A stretch of DNA of 64,000 nucleotides from Marinobacter oulmenensis (GTDB taxonomy: Bacteria > Pseudomonadota > Gammaproteobacteria > Pseudomonadales > Oleiphilaceae), in assembly GCF_014201735.1 (NCBI RefSeq), contig NZ_JACHFE010000010.1:1-64000 (forward strand), in the 5' to 3' direction. Below the pieces are notes generated by a model that saw only the letters and a program-made list of their open reading frames with translations, made no database searches and had not been told where the DNA came from. Positions 40,176 to 49,380 of this stretch are shown piece by piece. The translations under genes were made by a program, and so were the position numbers. Positions within the stretch are counted from its first letter, which is position 1; every line of letters begins with the position of its first letter.

Positions 40176-42085
40176 GCCAGTGACTGGCTGTCCAGTTGCG
40201 CCAGGCGCCGGGCAATGGCGTCGTGGATGCCCTCGGCGTCCAGTCCGCATTCACGGAGCTGTTCGCCGTGCTTGCCGTGATCCACAAAGCGGTCTGGCAG
40301 GCCCAGTTGCAGTACCGGGATGCTGACCTGGCTGGCGTTCAGGAATTCCGTCACGGCACTGCCGGCACCCCCGGCCACGACATTTTCCTCCAGAGTGACC
40401 AGCAGCTCGTGCTGCTCGGCCAGTTCCATCACCAGCGCTTCATCTAGTGGTTTGACGAACCGCATGTCCGCCACTGTCGCATCCAGAGCCTCGGCTGCTT
40501 CCAGGGCCGGTGCCAGCAGGGTACCGAAGTTCAATACGGCAATCCGCCGGCCATCACGCATCCTGCGGCCCTTGCCAATGGGCATGGGAGTAAGGGCCGG
40601 CTCGATCCGGGCTCCAGGGCCGGTGCCCCTGGGGTAACGAACCGCTGCCGGTCCCTCGAAATGCAGGCCGGTCTGCAGTAGCTGACGGGTCTCGTTCTCG
40701 TCCGACGGGGTCATGACGAGCATCTTCGGGATACAGCGCAGGTAGCTGATATCAAAGGCGCCGGCATGGGTTGGGCCGTCTTCACCCACCAGGCCGGCCC
40801 GGTCAATGGCAAAGAGTACGTCCAGATCCTGTACGGCCACATCGTGAACGAGCTGATCGTAGGCCCGCTGCAGGAAAGTCGAGTAGATGGCCACCACCGG
40901 CTTGGCGCCATCACAGGCCAGTCCGGCGGCCAGGGTGACGGCATGCTGTTCGGCAATCGCGACGTCAAAGTAGCGGTCAGGGAAGCGTTTGGAAAAGGCC
41001 AGAAGGTCTGACCCTTCGCACATGGCCGGGGTGATGCCGACAATCCGTTCGTCCTGCTCTGCGGCGTCGCACAGCCACTGGCCGAACACGTTGGCATACT
41101 TGGGCGTTTTGGCTTTGGCCGGTCCAGACGTTGAGGCCGGCTGCGGCTCGATCTTGTTGATGGCATGGTAGCCCACCGGATCGGCTTCTGCCGGGGCGAA
41201 GCCCTTGCCTTTGGTGGTGACCACGTGCAGGAACTGGGGGCCCTCCAGTTCACGGATGTTTTCCAGGGTTTCCAGCAGCAGGGGCAGGTCATGGCCGTCC
41301 ACCGGGCCGATGTAATTGAAGCCCAGTTCCTCAAACAGTGTGCCCGGTGCGATCAGGCCCTTGAAGTGCTCCTCGGTTTTCTTTGCCAGGGTCATCAGCG
41401 GTGTGCCGCGCAGAACCTTCTTGCCGCTGTCCCGGACCTGGTTGTAGGTGCGGCTGGACAGCAGCTTGGCGAAGTAGTTCGACAGTCCCCCGACGTTGTG
41501 GGAGATCGACATGTCGTTATCATTGAGGATCACCAGCATGTTGGCGTTCAGGTGCCCGGCATGGGTCAGCGCCTCAAAGGCCATGCCCGCCGTCATGGCG
41601 CCGTCACCGATCACCGCGATGCTCTTGCGGCCGGTATCCTGGAGCTTGGCGGCAATGGCCATGCCCAGTGCGGCGCTGATGGAGGTGGAGGAGTGGCCGA
41701 CGCCAAAGGTGTCGTACTCGCTTTCGCTCCGTTTCGGGAACCCGGCCAGACCATCCTTGCGGCGAATGCTGTTCATCTGTTCCCGGCGGCCGGTGAGAAT
41801 CTTGTGGGGATAGGCCTGATGGCCCACATCCCAGACCAGTCGGTCTTCGGGAGTATTGAAGACGTAATGCAGGGCCACGGTCAGTTCCAGGACGCCCAGG
41901 CCGGCGCCGAAATGACCGCCGCTCTGGCCAACCGACCAGAGCAGGAACGCACGCAGTTCCCTGGCCAGTTGCGTGAGCTGTTCGGCAGGCAGTTCCCGCA
42001 GCTGGGATGGCGTTTCAATTCTGTCGAGGAGCGGCGTCTGGGGCCGCTTCGACGGAATCTCCCGGAATATGTAGGTGTCCTGCAT
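40154..42085 (-). CDS. dxs: 1-deoxy-D-xylulose-5-phosphate synthase
   Basis: 643 residues (E. coli 620). Thiamine-diphosphate transketolase-like enzyme that starts the MEP isoprenoid pathway from pyruvate and glyceraldehyde 3-phosphate. The ThDP motif runs from [14 protein letters not shown] to [22 protein letters not shown] and the catalytic [12 protein letters not shown] are clear. Third gene of xseB-ispA-dxs, 121 bases after ispA, with its own probable -10 box. Confidence 0.97.
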   Translation of the reverse strand: MQDTYIFREIPSKRPQTPLLDRIETPSQLRELPAEQLTQLARELRAFLLWSVGQSGGHFGAGLGVLELTVALHYVFNTPEDRLVWDVGHQAYPHKILTGRREQMNSIRRKDGLAGFPKRSESEYDTFGVGHSSTSISAALGMAIAAKLQDTGRKSIAVIGDGAMTAGMAFEALTHAGHLNANMLVILNDNDMSISHNVGGLSNYFAKLLSSRTYNQVRDSGKKVLRGTPLMTLAKKTEEHFKGLIAPGTLFEELGFNYIGPVDGHDLPLLLETLENIRELEGPQFLHVVTTKGKGFAPAEADPVGYHAINKIEPQPASTSGPAKAKTPKYANVFGQWLCDAAEQDERIVGITPAMCEGSDLLAFSKRFPDRYFDVAIAEQHAVTLAAGLACDGAKPVVAIYSTFLQRAYDQLVHDVAVQDLDVLFAIDRAGLVGEDGPTHAGAFDISYLRCIPKMLVMTPSDENETRQLLQTGLHFEGPAAVRYPRGTGPGARIEPALTPMPIGKGRRMRDGRRIAVLNFGTLLAPALEAAEALDATVADMRFVKPLDEALVMELAEQHELLVTLEENVVAGGAGSAVTEFLNASQVSIPVLQLGLPDRFVDHGKHGEQLRECGLDAEGIHDAIARRLAQLDSQSLAQTGSSS

Positions 42086-42123
42086 CGGCTCGGGTCTTCG
42101 TCGGAAAATAAGTTCTGGCTGGC

Positions 42124-42129
42124 ATTATA
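42124..42129 (-). promoter_or_regulatory. Candidate -10 box for dxs
   Basis: TATAAT on the minus strand, 39 bases before the dxs ATG. No good -35 hexamer at 16-18 bases. It would give dxs expression independent of xseB-ispA. Confidence 0.4.
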
Positions 42130-42206
42130 AGGGATCAGGTGGGGCCGTTTCATACCCCTGTCTGTCCGGATGCCGCAAAATGCCGCGTTTTGGTAGATAC
42201 GGGGTG

Positions 42207-43103
42207 TTAGTGGGTTCGGGCCACCACGTAATCCGCCATGGCGATCAGGGGCCCGGCTTCCGGGCCAAAGTCCTCCAGCGCCTGATGGCATTGGCCCAGC
42301 AGGTCGCTTAGTCGCTGCCGGGCACCGTCCAGCCCCAGCAGGGCAGGATAGGTCGGTTTCTCCCGGGCTGCGTCTGAGCCCTGGCGTTTGCCAATCACCT
42401 CGGTATCGCCCTCGATGTCCAGCAGGTCGTCCTGAACCTGAAATGCCAGTCCGAGTGCGCTGGCGAATCGGGCCAGCGCTTCGGTCCGGTCCCGGGTGAT
42501 TTCGGGGTTGGTGAGCGCGCCCAGCCGAACGCTGGCTTCGATCAGTGCACCGGTCTTGTGTCGGTGCATGGTTTCCAGCTGCGCCACGGTCAGTTGCCGG
42601 CCAACCGATTCCAGATCAATGGCCTGGCCGCCGACCATGCCACTGTGGCCACTGGCGTCGGCCAGGGTCCGTATCATGGCGATGCGTTGGTTGTCGGACA
42701 GCGACGGTGCGTCAGATAGCAGCCGGAAGGCCAGTGTCTGCAATGCATCGCCGGCCAGGATGGCAGTGGCTTCGTCAAAGGCAATGTGGGTGGTGGGCCG
42801 GCCCCGGCGCAGGTCGTCGTCATCCATGGCGGGCAGATCATCATGGATCAGGGAGTAGGCATGCACCAGTTCCAGGGCACAGGCGGGCAGGGTGGCGGCC
42901 GTCTCACTGCCGGCCACCGCGCGGGCCGCAGCCAGGCACAGGGCAGGGCGAATACGCTTGCCGCCACCCAGGACGCTGTAGCGCATGGCCGCCTGCAGTC
43001 GCTCTGAGGCGGACGCGGCACTGATACTGCGATCCAGTTCGGCATCCACCTGCTTGCGGCATTGTTCGAGATAATCCTCGATGGCAAACGTCTGCTGGGC
43101 CAT
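42207..43103 (-). CDS. ispA: (2E,6E)-farnesyl diphosphate synthase
   Basis: 298 residues (E. coli IspA 299). Builds C15 farnesyl diphosphate, the precursor of undecaprenyl phosphate and quinone tails. The first aspartate-rich motif is in DLPAMDDDDLRRGRPT and the second in GLAFQVQDDLLDIEGD. The start codon at 43103 shares a base with the xseB stop (TGATG); a longer frame to 43208 lies inside xseB and is rejected. Confidence 0.96.
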   Translation of the reverse strand: MAQQTFAIEDYLEQCRKQVDAELDRSISAASASERLQAAMRYSVLGGGKRIRPALCLAAARAVAGSETAATLPACALELVHAYSLIHDDLPAMDDDDLRRGRPTTHIAFDEATAILAGDALQTLAFRLLSDAPSLSDNQRIAMIRTLADASGHSGMVGGQAIDLESVGRQLTVAQLETMHRHKTGALIEASVRLGALTNPEITRDRTEALARFASALGLAFQVQDDLLDIEGDTEVIGKRQGSDAAREKPTYPALLGLDGARQRLSDLLGQCHQALEDFGPEAGPLIAMADYVVARTH

Positions 43104-43360
43104 CAGTCGGCGTCGCTTTCGGAAAACGGCCGGGTTTCCAGTGAGCCGTCGCTGGTCTGGACCAGCTGTTCCACCCGTTGCTCGGCGGACTTCAGTGCGC
43201 TCTGGCATTGACGGGTCAGCTTGACGCCGCGTTCAAAGGCCGCCAGAGACTGCTCCAGGGACAGTTCGCCCTGCTCCAGGTCACGGACCAGCGTCTCAAG
43301 CTCGTCCAGGGATTTCTCAAAGTCGGCGATGGATGTGCGGCTGTTGTCTTGGTCCGCCAT
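43103..43360 (-). CDS. xseB: Exodeoxyribonuclease VII small subunit
   Basis: 85 residues (E. coli 80). Small helical subunit that assembles with XseA to degrade single-stranded DNA. The core [20 protein letters not shown] and [19 protein letters not shown] are typical. First gene of xseB-ispA-dxs, the same order as in E. coli. Confidence 0.95.
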   Translation of the reverse strand: MADQDNSRTSIADFEKSLDELETLVRDLEQGELSLEQSLAAFERGVKLTRQCQSALKSAEQRVEQLVQTSDGSLETRPFSESDAD

Positions 43361-43396
43361 GGACGCCCTCCGGTTCGGGTTTTCAGTGTTGGCGCG

Positions 43397-43405
43397 AGTA
43401 TATCA
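43397..43405 (-). promoter_or_regulatory. Candidate extended -10 promoter of xseB-ispA-dxs
   Basis: TGATATACT on the minus strand, about 37 bases before the xseB start; identical to the leuA extended -10. No clear -35. Confidence 0.45.
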
Positions 43406-43416
43406 GAGTCCCCGGG

Positions 43417-44190
43417 CTATCGCTGCCAGTGGAACTGGCGTGTTTCCAGTGGCGCCGCTCCCGGTCCCCAGGACTGCTCGGTGACATGAATGGCGCCGTC
43501 CTGGCTCAGGGTAAACAGGGTGGTGGCCCGGGTGCCGTAGTCGTCACCCTTGATAAACGGCGACGACAGGAAGCGTTCGGTGGCCAGGCCCACTCCGGTG
43601 TCGGGCAACTGGTCATCAGGCGCCGGGGTTGTGTCCTGGAGCAGCTCGAGCAACTGTTCATGCAGCGCCTGCGGGGAGCCTTCGGCCTGCTCCAGGGTCT
43701 TGGTAAATGCCGAGCGCAGACGCAACAGCTTGGGCCAGGGGGTCTGTAGCAGGTGATTGCTCAGTCCGTAAATGCCCCGGTACAGATGGCGTCCGGGATG
43801 GGCGTCCCGGTTGCTGTAGTACCAGCCTCCGGTGGTGCTCAGGCGGACCAGGTTGAAGCCGGAGTAAGCGTTGGCTTTCTGGTCCAGGCTTGCCTGCAGG
43901 GTGTCCGTATCGGAGGCCAGCGCCCGCAGGGGCAATTCGCCGCGACTGCGCTGCCCGGGCTCCGCGCTGCCTTCGCGCACGTTGGTGACTGCGGTGACCT
44001 CTCCGCGGGGGGTGATGGCCAGCCAGGTGCCGCCGGATTCCAGGTCCCGGCCGGCCAGGACTGGTTCGCCCTGCGCTGGCGTCCACCAGTCCATGCCGGC
44101 GGTCGGGCGGCGGAAAAACTCATCCCGGTTGGCGGCAACCACCAGTGGAAAGTGGCGGTTCTGGTTGACCGAAAAGGCGATCAGGCACAT
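43417..44190 (-). CDS. NRDE family protein (TANGO2-like)
   Basis: 257 residues from the ATG that gives MCLIAF, the usual family start with cysteine at position 2. The family-naming NRDE motif is in VVAANRDEFFRRPT. The family resembles N-terminal nucleophile hydrolases, and the eukaryotic member TANGO2 has been linked to heme and lipid metabolism; no function is firmly known in bacteria. The ribosome site is poor and the frame extends upstream to 44259, but no family member needs that part. It is divergent from the TSUP transporter gene. Confidence 0.85.
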   Translation of the reverse strand: MCLIAFSVNQNRHFPLVVAANRDEFFRRPTAGMDWWTPAQGEPVLAGRDLESGGTWLAITPRGEVTAVTNVREGSAEPGQRSRGELPLRALASDTDTLQASLDQKANAYSGFNLVRLSTTGGWYYSNRDAHPGRHLYRGIYGLSNHLLQTPWPKLLRLRSAFTKTLEQAEGSPQALHEQLLELLQDTTPAPDDQLPDTGVGLATERFLSSPFIKGDDYGTRATTLFTLSQDGAIHVTEQSWGPGAAPLETRQFHWQR

Positions 44191-44276
44191 AGGGGGTGGC
44201 CATCCTGTGTTGCAGTGACGAGCGAAGCAAGTGTGCGTATCATACCGGTTCATTTGCACCGGAAACGACCGACACC

Positions 44277-45074
44277 ATGACTCTGTTTGGCGTAATTCTA
44301 TTGTACCTGTTACTGGGCGCGCTGGCCGGTACCATGGCTGGCCTGTTTGGTATCGGTGGCGGCCTGGTCATTGTGCCGGTACTGATCTTCAGTTTTGGTC
44401 TGCAGGGTATCAGTCCCGATGTGGCGGCCCACCTGGCAGTGGGCACCTCCCTGTCAACCATCGTATTCACCTCCATCAGCTCTATACGAACCCATCATAT
44501 GCACGGAGCGGTTCGCTGGGACCTGTTTCGGCCGATGACCGTTGGTGTGGTTGGTGGCGCCGTTCTGGGTGCCTGGACGGCTGCCCTGCTCAGTGGCGCG
44601 GCTCTGGAACTGATCATCGGCATCTTCGTGATCCTGGTGGCCACCAAGATGCTGCTGGAAGCCAATCCGAAACCCGGCCGCGATGTTCCGGGGCGTGCAG
44701 GGCTTGGTGTGGCCGGTGCTTTTATCGGTTGGGTGTCCGCCATTTTCGGTATCGGCGGGGGCACCATCACCGTGCCCTATCTGAGCTGGTGCAACGTGCG
44801 CATGCAACACACAGTCGCCACCTCGGCGGCCATCGGTTTTCCCATTGCCGCCTCCGGTGCCGCCGGTAATATCTGGGCGGGCTGGGGCCACGAGGGACTG
44901 CCCGACCTGAGCGTTGGTTTTATCTATGTGCCGGCTCTGGTGGGCATCGTTGCCACCAGCGTCTTTTTCGCCCGTTTTGGTGCCAGACTGGCGCACCGGC
45001 TGGATGCCCGCCTGCTCAAGCGGATATTCGCCTGTGTACTGATTCTGGTCGGACTCCGATTCCTGCTGAGCTGA
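44277..45074 (+). CDS. TSUP (TauE/SafE) family membrane transporter
   Basis: 265 residues with about eight membrane helices arranged as two repeats. Each half begins with the family motif: [15 protein letters not shown] near residue 22 and [15 protein letters not shown] near 155. Members export or import sulfite, sulfonates and related organic anions; the substrate here cannot be read from sequence. The ATG at 44277 is chosen because upstream codons (open to 44196) are not membrane-like. Ten bases separate it from lgt. Confidence 0.88.
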   Translation: MTLFGVILLYLLLGALAGTMAGLFGIGGGLVIVPVLIFSFGLQGISPDVAAHLAVGTSLSTIVFTSISSIRTHHMHGAVRWDLFRPMTVGVVGGAVLGAWTAALLSGAALELIIGIFVILVATKMLLEANPKPGRDVPGRAGLGVAGAFIGWVSAIFGIGGGTITVPYLSWCNVRMQHTVATSAAIGFPIAASGAAGNIWAGWGHEGLPDLSVGFIYVPALVGIVATSVFFARFGARLAHRLDARLLKRIFACVLILVGLRFLLS

Positions 45075-45084
45075 GAGAGGCTTC

Positions 45085-45870
45085 ATGCTGCAATACCCGC
45101 AACTCGATCCGGTGGCCCTGTCACTCGGGCCTATCCAGGTCCACTGGTATGGCCTGACCTATCTGGTTGGCTTTGCTGCCGGCTGGTGGCTTGGCCGCGT
45201 TCGCAGTCACAAACCCTGGTCGCCGCTTAACGAACAGCAGGTAGGGGATCTGCTGTTCTACATGGCACTGGGTGTGATCCTGGGCGGCCGGTTTGGCTAC
45301 GTGCTTTTCTATAACTTCGATGTTTTCCTGGCGGACCCGCTCTGGCTGCTCCGGGTGTGGGAAGGCGGTATGTCCTTCCACGGGGGGCTGCTGGGGGTCA
45401 TGCTGGCGTTCTGGTGGTACGGTCGCAAGACCGGTGCCGGGTTCTGGCGGATCGCCGACTTTGTCGCCCCGCTGGTGCCGGTCGGCCTTGGGGCTGGCCG
45501 CATCGGTAACTTCATTAATGGCGAGCTGTGGGGCAAACCGACGGATGTTCCCTGGGCGATGGTCTTCCCCCAGGCTCCGGACAGCCTGGCCCGGCATCCA
45601 TCACAGCTCTACCAGTTCGCCCTCGAAGGCGTCGCCCTGTTCGCCATCCTCTGGTGGTTCTCCGCCAGACCCAGGCCCAGGATGGCCGTGTCCGGCCTGT
45701 TCCTGATTGGTTACGGTGTGTTCCGCTTCCTAGTGGAATTCGTCCGTGAGCCGGATCCCCAACTGGGCTACCTGGCCTTTGACTGGCTGACCATGGGGCA
45801 GGTGCTGTCCACCCCAATGATCGCAGCCGGCGTTATCCTGATGATCATTGCCTACCGGAGAAAGACCTGA
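45085..45870 (+). CDS. lgt: Phosphatidylglycerol--prolipoprotein diacylglyceryl transferase
   Basis: 261 residues (E. coli 291), seven membrane helices. Attaches diacylglycerol to the lipobox cysteine of prolipoproteins, such as the LpoA encoded in this window. The Lgt signature [17 protein letters not shown] and the essential MSFHGGLLG are complete. GAGAGAGG precedes the start. The stop shares a base with the thyA start (TGATG); lgt-thyA is a common gammaproteobacterial pair. Confidence 0.96.
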   Translation: MLQYPQLDPVALSLGPIQVHWYGLTYLVGFAAGWWLGRVRSHKPWSPLNEQQVGDLLFYMALGVILGGRFGYVLFYNFDVFLADPLWLLRVWEGGMSFHGGLLGVMLAFWWYGRKTGAGFWRIADFVAPLVPVGLGAGRIGNFINGELWGKPTDVPWAMVFPQAPDSLARHPSQLYQFALEGVALFAILWWFSARPRPRMAVSGLFLIGYGVFRFLVEFVREPDPQLGYLAFDWLTMGQVLSTPMIAAGVILMIIAYRRKT

Positions 45871-46709
45871 TGAAAGCCTACCTCGATCTCATGCAGGACG
45901 TGGTCGATAACGGAACCGACAAAGGGGACCGCACCGGTGTGGGCACCCGTTCGGTGTTTGGCCGGCAGTTGCGGTTCAACCTCCAGGAGGGGTTCCCGTT
46001 GCTGACCACCAAGAAAGTACATCTGCGCAGCATCATCTATGAACTGCTCTGGTTTCTGAACGGCTCCACCGATAACTCCTGGCTGAAAGAGCGCAAGGTG
46101 TCCATCTGGAATGAATGGGCGTTGGAAAACGGTGATCTGGGTCCGATCTACGGCAAACAGTGGCGTAGCTGGCAGTGTCCGGATGGCAGCACGGTGGATC
46201 AGATCAGCGAGGTGATCGAGCAGATCCGCACCAAACCGAATTCCCGGCGGCTGATTGTTTCAGCCTGGAATCCGGCGGAGTTACCGGATGAGTCCATTGG
46301 CCCCCAGGACAACGTACGCGAAGGCCGGATGGCGCTGGCGCCCTGCCATTGCCTGTTCCAGTTCTATGTGGCCGATGGCAGGCTGTCGTGCCAGTTGTAT
46401 CAGCGCAGTGCCGATCTGTTCCTGGGCGTGCCCTTCAACATCGCCAGCTACGCCCTGCTGACCCATATGATCGCGCAGCAGTGTGATCTGGACGTCGGCG
46501 AATTCGTGCATACCTTCGGTGACTGCCATCTGTACCAGAACCACCTGACCGATGACATCGTCTTCGAACAGCTCAAGCGGGAGCCCCGGGGGCTGCCGAA
46601 ACTGGTGATCAAGCGCCGGCCCGAGTCCATTTTCGATTACCAGCTCGAGGATTTCGAATTCGAGGGTTACGAGCCGCATCCTGTGATCAAGGCGCCGATT
46701 GCCATCTAG
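45870..46709 (+). CDS. thyA: Thymidylate synthase
   Basis: 279 residues (E. coli 264). Methylates dUMP with methylene-tetrahydrofolate to give dTMP. The nucleophile is C159 in ALAPCH; the folate and dUMP sites ([35 protein letters not shown]) are intact. The extra length is mainly an insertion of about 13 residues ([15 protein letters not shown]) before the catalytic loop, which I believe occurs in other gammaproteobacteria too. Its partner folA follows after a 408-base gap with two repeat elements. Confidence 0.97.
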   Translation: MKAYLDLMQDVVDNGTDKGDRTGVGTRSVFGRQLRFNLQEGFPLLTTKKVHLRSIIYELLWFLNGSTDNSWLKERKVSIWNEWALENGDLGPIYGKQWRSWQCPDGSTVDQISEVIEQIRTKPNSRRLIVSAWNPAELPDESIGPQDNVREGRMALAPCHCLFQFYVADGRLSCQLYQRSADLFLGVPFNIASYALLTHMIAQQCDLDVGEFVHTFGDCHLYQNHLTDDIVFEQLKREPRGLPKLVIKRRPESIFDYQLEDFEFEGYEPHPVIKAPIAI

Positions 46710-46750
46710 CGTCTGCTTTCCGCTCCAGACCTCTGGTTTGGCGCGATGCA

Positions 46751-46854
46751 GATGGGAGGGCAGGTCTTCCGGAAAACGCCTCAAGACGTCCATGTGCGGC
46801 TTGGGCTCCGCCATCCATGGCTCCGCACATTTCCGGAAGACCTGCCCTCCCATC
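46751..46854. repeat. Long inverted-repeat element 1 between thyA and folA
   Basis: A perfect 25-base inverted repeat: the left arm 46751-46775 (GATGGGAGGGCAGGTCTTCC plus GGAAA) is exactly complementary to 46830-46854. The 54-base interior is structured too: TGTGCGG (46793-46799) pairs with CCGCACA near its end. Read on the minus strand, the interior GCGGAGCCATGGATGGCGG closely matches the interior of element 2. No transposase or coding frame belongs to it. It resembles REP/MITE-like intergenic palindromes; in RNA it would make a very stable hairpin downstream of thyA. Confidence 0.93.
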
Positions 46855-46944
46855 CGCTGAGATACACTGTGCGGAGCGCCGGAACCGACAGGTCTGGCAG
46901 TTGAGGAGCTTGTCACGAAACGGCAAACGCCCAAGGGTTATCGA

Positions 46945-47056
46945 GATGGGTTGGAGACGGCTTTCCAAAAATCTGCGGAGCCAGGGATGGCGGAGCCGAA
47001 GCGCCCCAGGGATGGGCCGTAAGGAGCGTTTTTTGGAAAGCCGTCTTCAACCCATC
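46945..47056. repeat. Long inverted-repeat element 2 between thyA and folA
   Basis: A 27-base inverted repeat with one mismatch: 46945-46971 (GATGGGTTGGAGACGGCTTT then CCAAAAA) against 47030-47056. The mismatch becomes a G-U pair in RNA. The interior GCGGAGCCAGGGATGGCGG (46975-46993) is nearly the same as the reverse complement of element 1, but most of the arm sequence differs while staying self-complementary. It ends 61 bases before folA. The 90 bases between the two elements (46855-46944) show no gene; a TGTGCGGAGC copy occurs there at 46867. Confidence 0.92.
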
Positions 47057-47117
47057 GGTATTCGCAAGTCAGCAGTAATGCCGGAAAATGGAAGGCTGCA
47101 AAACAGGACGTAAACCG

Positions 47118-47633
47118 ATGAGAAAAGCGTTGATCGTCGCCATGGCCCAGAACCGGGTCATCGGCCGGAACAACAAGCTTCCCTGGTACCTGCCGGGGGA
47201 TCTGAAGTACTTCAAACAGGCCACCATGGGCAAGCCCATCATCATGGGCCGGAAAACCTGGGACTCCATCGGCCGGCCACTGCCGGGGCGCATGAACGTG
47301 GTGATCTCCAGAAATCCGGAATGGCAGGCCCCTGCCGGCACCATGGCCGCAAAGACCTTGCCCGAGGCGCTGACAATGGCCGAAGCCCAGGCCGAGCTGG
47401 ACGGTGGTGAGGAAGTCATGATCATCGGCGGCGGGCAGATCTATGCCGAAGCGCTGCCCATGGTGGATCGCATGTACGTGACACTGGTCCACGCCGATGT
47501 TGAAGGGGATGCGTTCTTTCCGGAAGTGGACTGGGCCGAATGGGAGGAAATGGGCCGTGAGGATTTCACGGCCTCGGACAACAACCCGTATGACTACAGT
47601 TTTGTTGTCTACCAACGCCGCCAGCCGGCCTGA
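47118..47633 (+). CDS. folA: Dihydrofolate reductase
   Basis: 171 residues (E. coli 159). Reduces dihydrofolate made by ThyA. Signatures: IVAMAQNRVIGRNNKLPW with the active-site region, MGRKTWDSIGRPLPGR, and IIGGGQIYAEALP. The ATG at 47118 has AGGACG upstream; an in-frame start at 47088 is rejected because the family begins MRKALIVA. A GC-rich hairpin without T tract (47616-47642) spans its stop codon. It converges on the deaD-like gene. Confidence 0.97.
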   Translation: MRKALIVAMAQNRVIGRNNKLPWYLPGDLKYFKQATMGKPIIMGRKTWDSIGRPLPGRMNVVISRNPEWQAPAGTMAAKTLPEALTMAEAQAELDGGEEVMIIGGGQIYAEALPMVDRMYVTLVHADVEGDAFFPEVDWAEWEEMGREDFTASDNNPYDYSFVVYQRRQPA

Positions 47634-47666
47634 CCGGCGGCGCTGATTGTTCGGCCCGGAGCGGGA

Positions 47667-49175
47667 TCAGCCGCGCTTCGGGCCTTTGCCGGACGGCTTG
47701 CCACCGGGCCGACCTTTACCACCCTTGGCAAAGCCGCCGGGCTTACCACCTTTACGGGCGTTCTTGCCCGGAGGGCCCTTGCGGAAGTTTTTCTTGCCCT
47801 TGGGCGGCCCATTGCGATCGCGTCGCGGCTTGCTGGAGACCTCCGGCAGTGCTTCCGGTGCCTGCAGCGGCAGGGAGTCCGGTTGCGACGCCTCCACCCA
47901 GCAGGCCAGCGTGCCGGCAACCATGGCCATGTCCATGTCATTGCGTTCGGCAATGTCGTCCAGCAAAGCAATGGCTTTGCCCAGGCGAGGATCGTCCGCG
48001 AAGCTCATCAGTTGCTCTTCAAACTGCTGGACGCGCATCTTCTGGAGTTCAGCCGGTGACGGCAGCTCATACGGCTCCATGGGCGAGTTGGTCGCGCGCT
48101 CGAGAGTACGCAGCCAGCTGCGCTCGCGGGGCGTGACCAGCAGGATGGCCTTGCCCGACCGACCGGCACGGCCGGTACGGCCCACCCGGTGGATATAGGC
48201 TTCCGGATCGTAGGGTACGTCGTAGTTTATGACGTGGGTGATTCGGGGAACGTCCAGCCCGCGGGCGGCTACATCCGTGGCGATGATGATGTCGCGCTTG
48301 CCCCGTTTGAGTTCCTCAACGGTCTGCTCACGCTGCCGTTGGTTCAGGTCGCCGTTCAGGGGCGCAACCGCGTGGCCCCGTGCTGACAGCTTTTCGGCCA
48401 GGACGGTGGTTTCGGCTTTGGTGCGCACGAAAATAATGGCGCCGTCGAAGGGCTCGACTTCCAGAATCCGGGTCAGGGCGTCCAGTTTGCGCTCGGCATA
48501 GACCGGCAGCACGAACTGGGCGATGCGCTCGACGGTGCGGGACTCGCTCTCGATACGCACTTCTGTGGCGTTGCTCAGGTACGTCTGGGCCACCTTCTTG
48601 ATCTGTGGCGGCATGGTGGCTGAGAAGAGCGCACGCTGGCAGTTTTCCGGGGTTTTCGACAGGATGGTTTCTACATCGTCGATAAAGCCCATGCGCAGCA
48701 TTTCGTCGGCTTCATCCAGCACCAGTGCCTGCAGGTTGTTGAGCCTGAGCGTGCCTTTGCGCAGGTGATCCAGCAAACGGCCCGGCGTACCCACGATGAC
48801 CTGGGCGCCCCGCTTGAGGCCCCGGATCTGGGGTGAAAAATCCTGACCGCCGTAAATGGGCAGTACATGGAAATCGCGGAACTTGCTGGCATAGGTGGTG
48901 AATGCCTCGGCGACCTGGATGGCCAGTTCCCGTGTGGGGGCCAGAACCAGGATCTGTGGTTCGGCGATGGAGGCATCAATGCGGCTCAGCAGCGGCAGGG
49001 CAAACGCGGCGGTTTTGCCGGTGCCGGTCTGGGCCACGCCCAGCAGGTGATTGCCGGCCAGCAGGGCCGGAATGGACTGTGCCTGGATGGGCGAGGGTGT
49101 TTCATAGCCGACAGAGGCCACAGCTTCCAGTACAACTGGATCGAGCCCCAGTTCGGCAAAAGACAATTCTGACAT
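47667..49175 (-). CDS. deaD: DeaD/CsdA-like DEAD-box RNA helicase, lacking the RNA-binding domain
   Basis: 502 residues. Complete helicase core: Q motif (about residues 3-30), VAQTGTGKTAAF, PTRELA, VLDEADEML, SAT, and HRVGRTGRAGR. After the core, RERSWLRTLERATN and a helical dimerisation-like region resemble E. coli DeaD (629 residues), but the DbpA-like RNA-binding domain is absent. It is replaced by a tail of about 50 residues rich in Gly, Lys, Pro and Arg. Roles in ribosome assembly and cold growth are likely by family. The ATG at 49175 is chosen over an upstream in-frame start. Confidence 0.88.
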   Translation of the reverse strand: MSELSFAELGLDPVVLEAVASVGYETPSPIQAQSIPALLAGNHLLGVAQTGTGKTAAFALPLLSRIDASIAEPQILVLAPTRELAIQVAEAFTTYASKFRDFHVLPIYGGQDFSPQIRGLKRGAQVIVGTPGRLLDHLRKGTLRLNNLQALVLDEADEMLRMGFIDDVETILSKTPENCQRALFSATMPPQIKKVAQTYLSNATEVRIESESRTVERIAQFVLPVYAERKLDALTRILEVEPFDGAIIFVRTKAETTVLAEKLSARGHAVAPLNGDLNQRQREQTVEELKRGKRDIIIATDVAARGLDVPRITHVINYDVPYDPEAYIHRVGRTGRAGRSGKAILLVTPRERSWLRTLERATNSPMEPYELPSPAELQKMRVQQFEEQLMSFADDPRLGKAIALLDDIAERNDMDMAMVAGTLACWVEASQPDSLPLQAPEALPEVSSKPRRDRNGPPKGKKNFRKGPPGKNARKGGKPGGFAKGGKGRPGGKPSGKGPKRG

Positions 49176-49313
49176 GAAATTACTCGGTATTCGGCGGGTA
49201 AGGCATTGCTGGCAACATCGACGCAATGCTTGGTTAGCGCCGATTATAGTCGCTTTCTGCCGCCGTTGATATGTTCATTACGGGAGAAGGGATAGGTAGT
49301 TGCCGGGGTTGGC

Positions 49314-49380
49314 CTGCCAGCGCCGGCCTGGGGCGCGGGCAATGCCCGCCGGGGCCGGTGGCAGCGTCCGCTTCAGGACG
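49314..49380. other. GC-rich nested hairpins between deaD and the Cys-rich gene
   Basis: CTGCCA, CCGGCC and GCGGGC (left) pair in nested order with GCCCGC, GGCCGG and TGGCAG (right), over 49314-49364 with internal loops. A second small hairpin CGTCC/GGACG follows at 49365-49380 and overlaps the stop of the minus-strand gene. It may end that gene's transcript, but there is no T tract. Confidence 0.5.

Noticed and set aside
46817..47113. 98-codon plus-strand frame in the thyA-folA gap
   Set aside because: It runs through both inverted-repeat elements and encodes repeat-derived, Arg/Ser-rich sequence.
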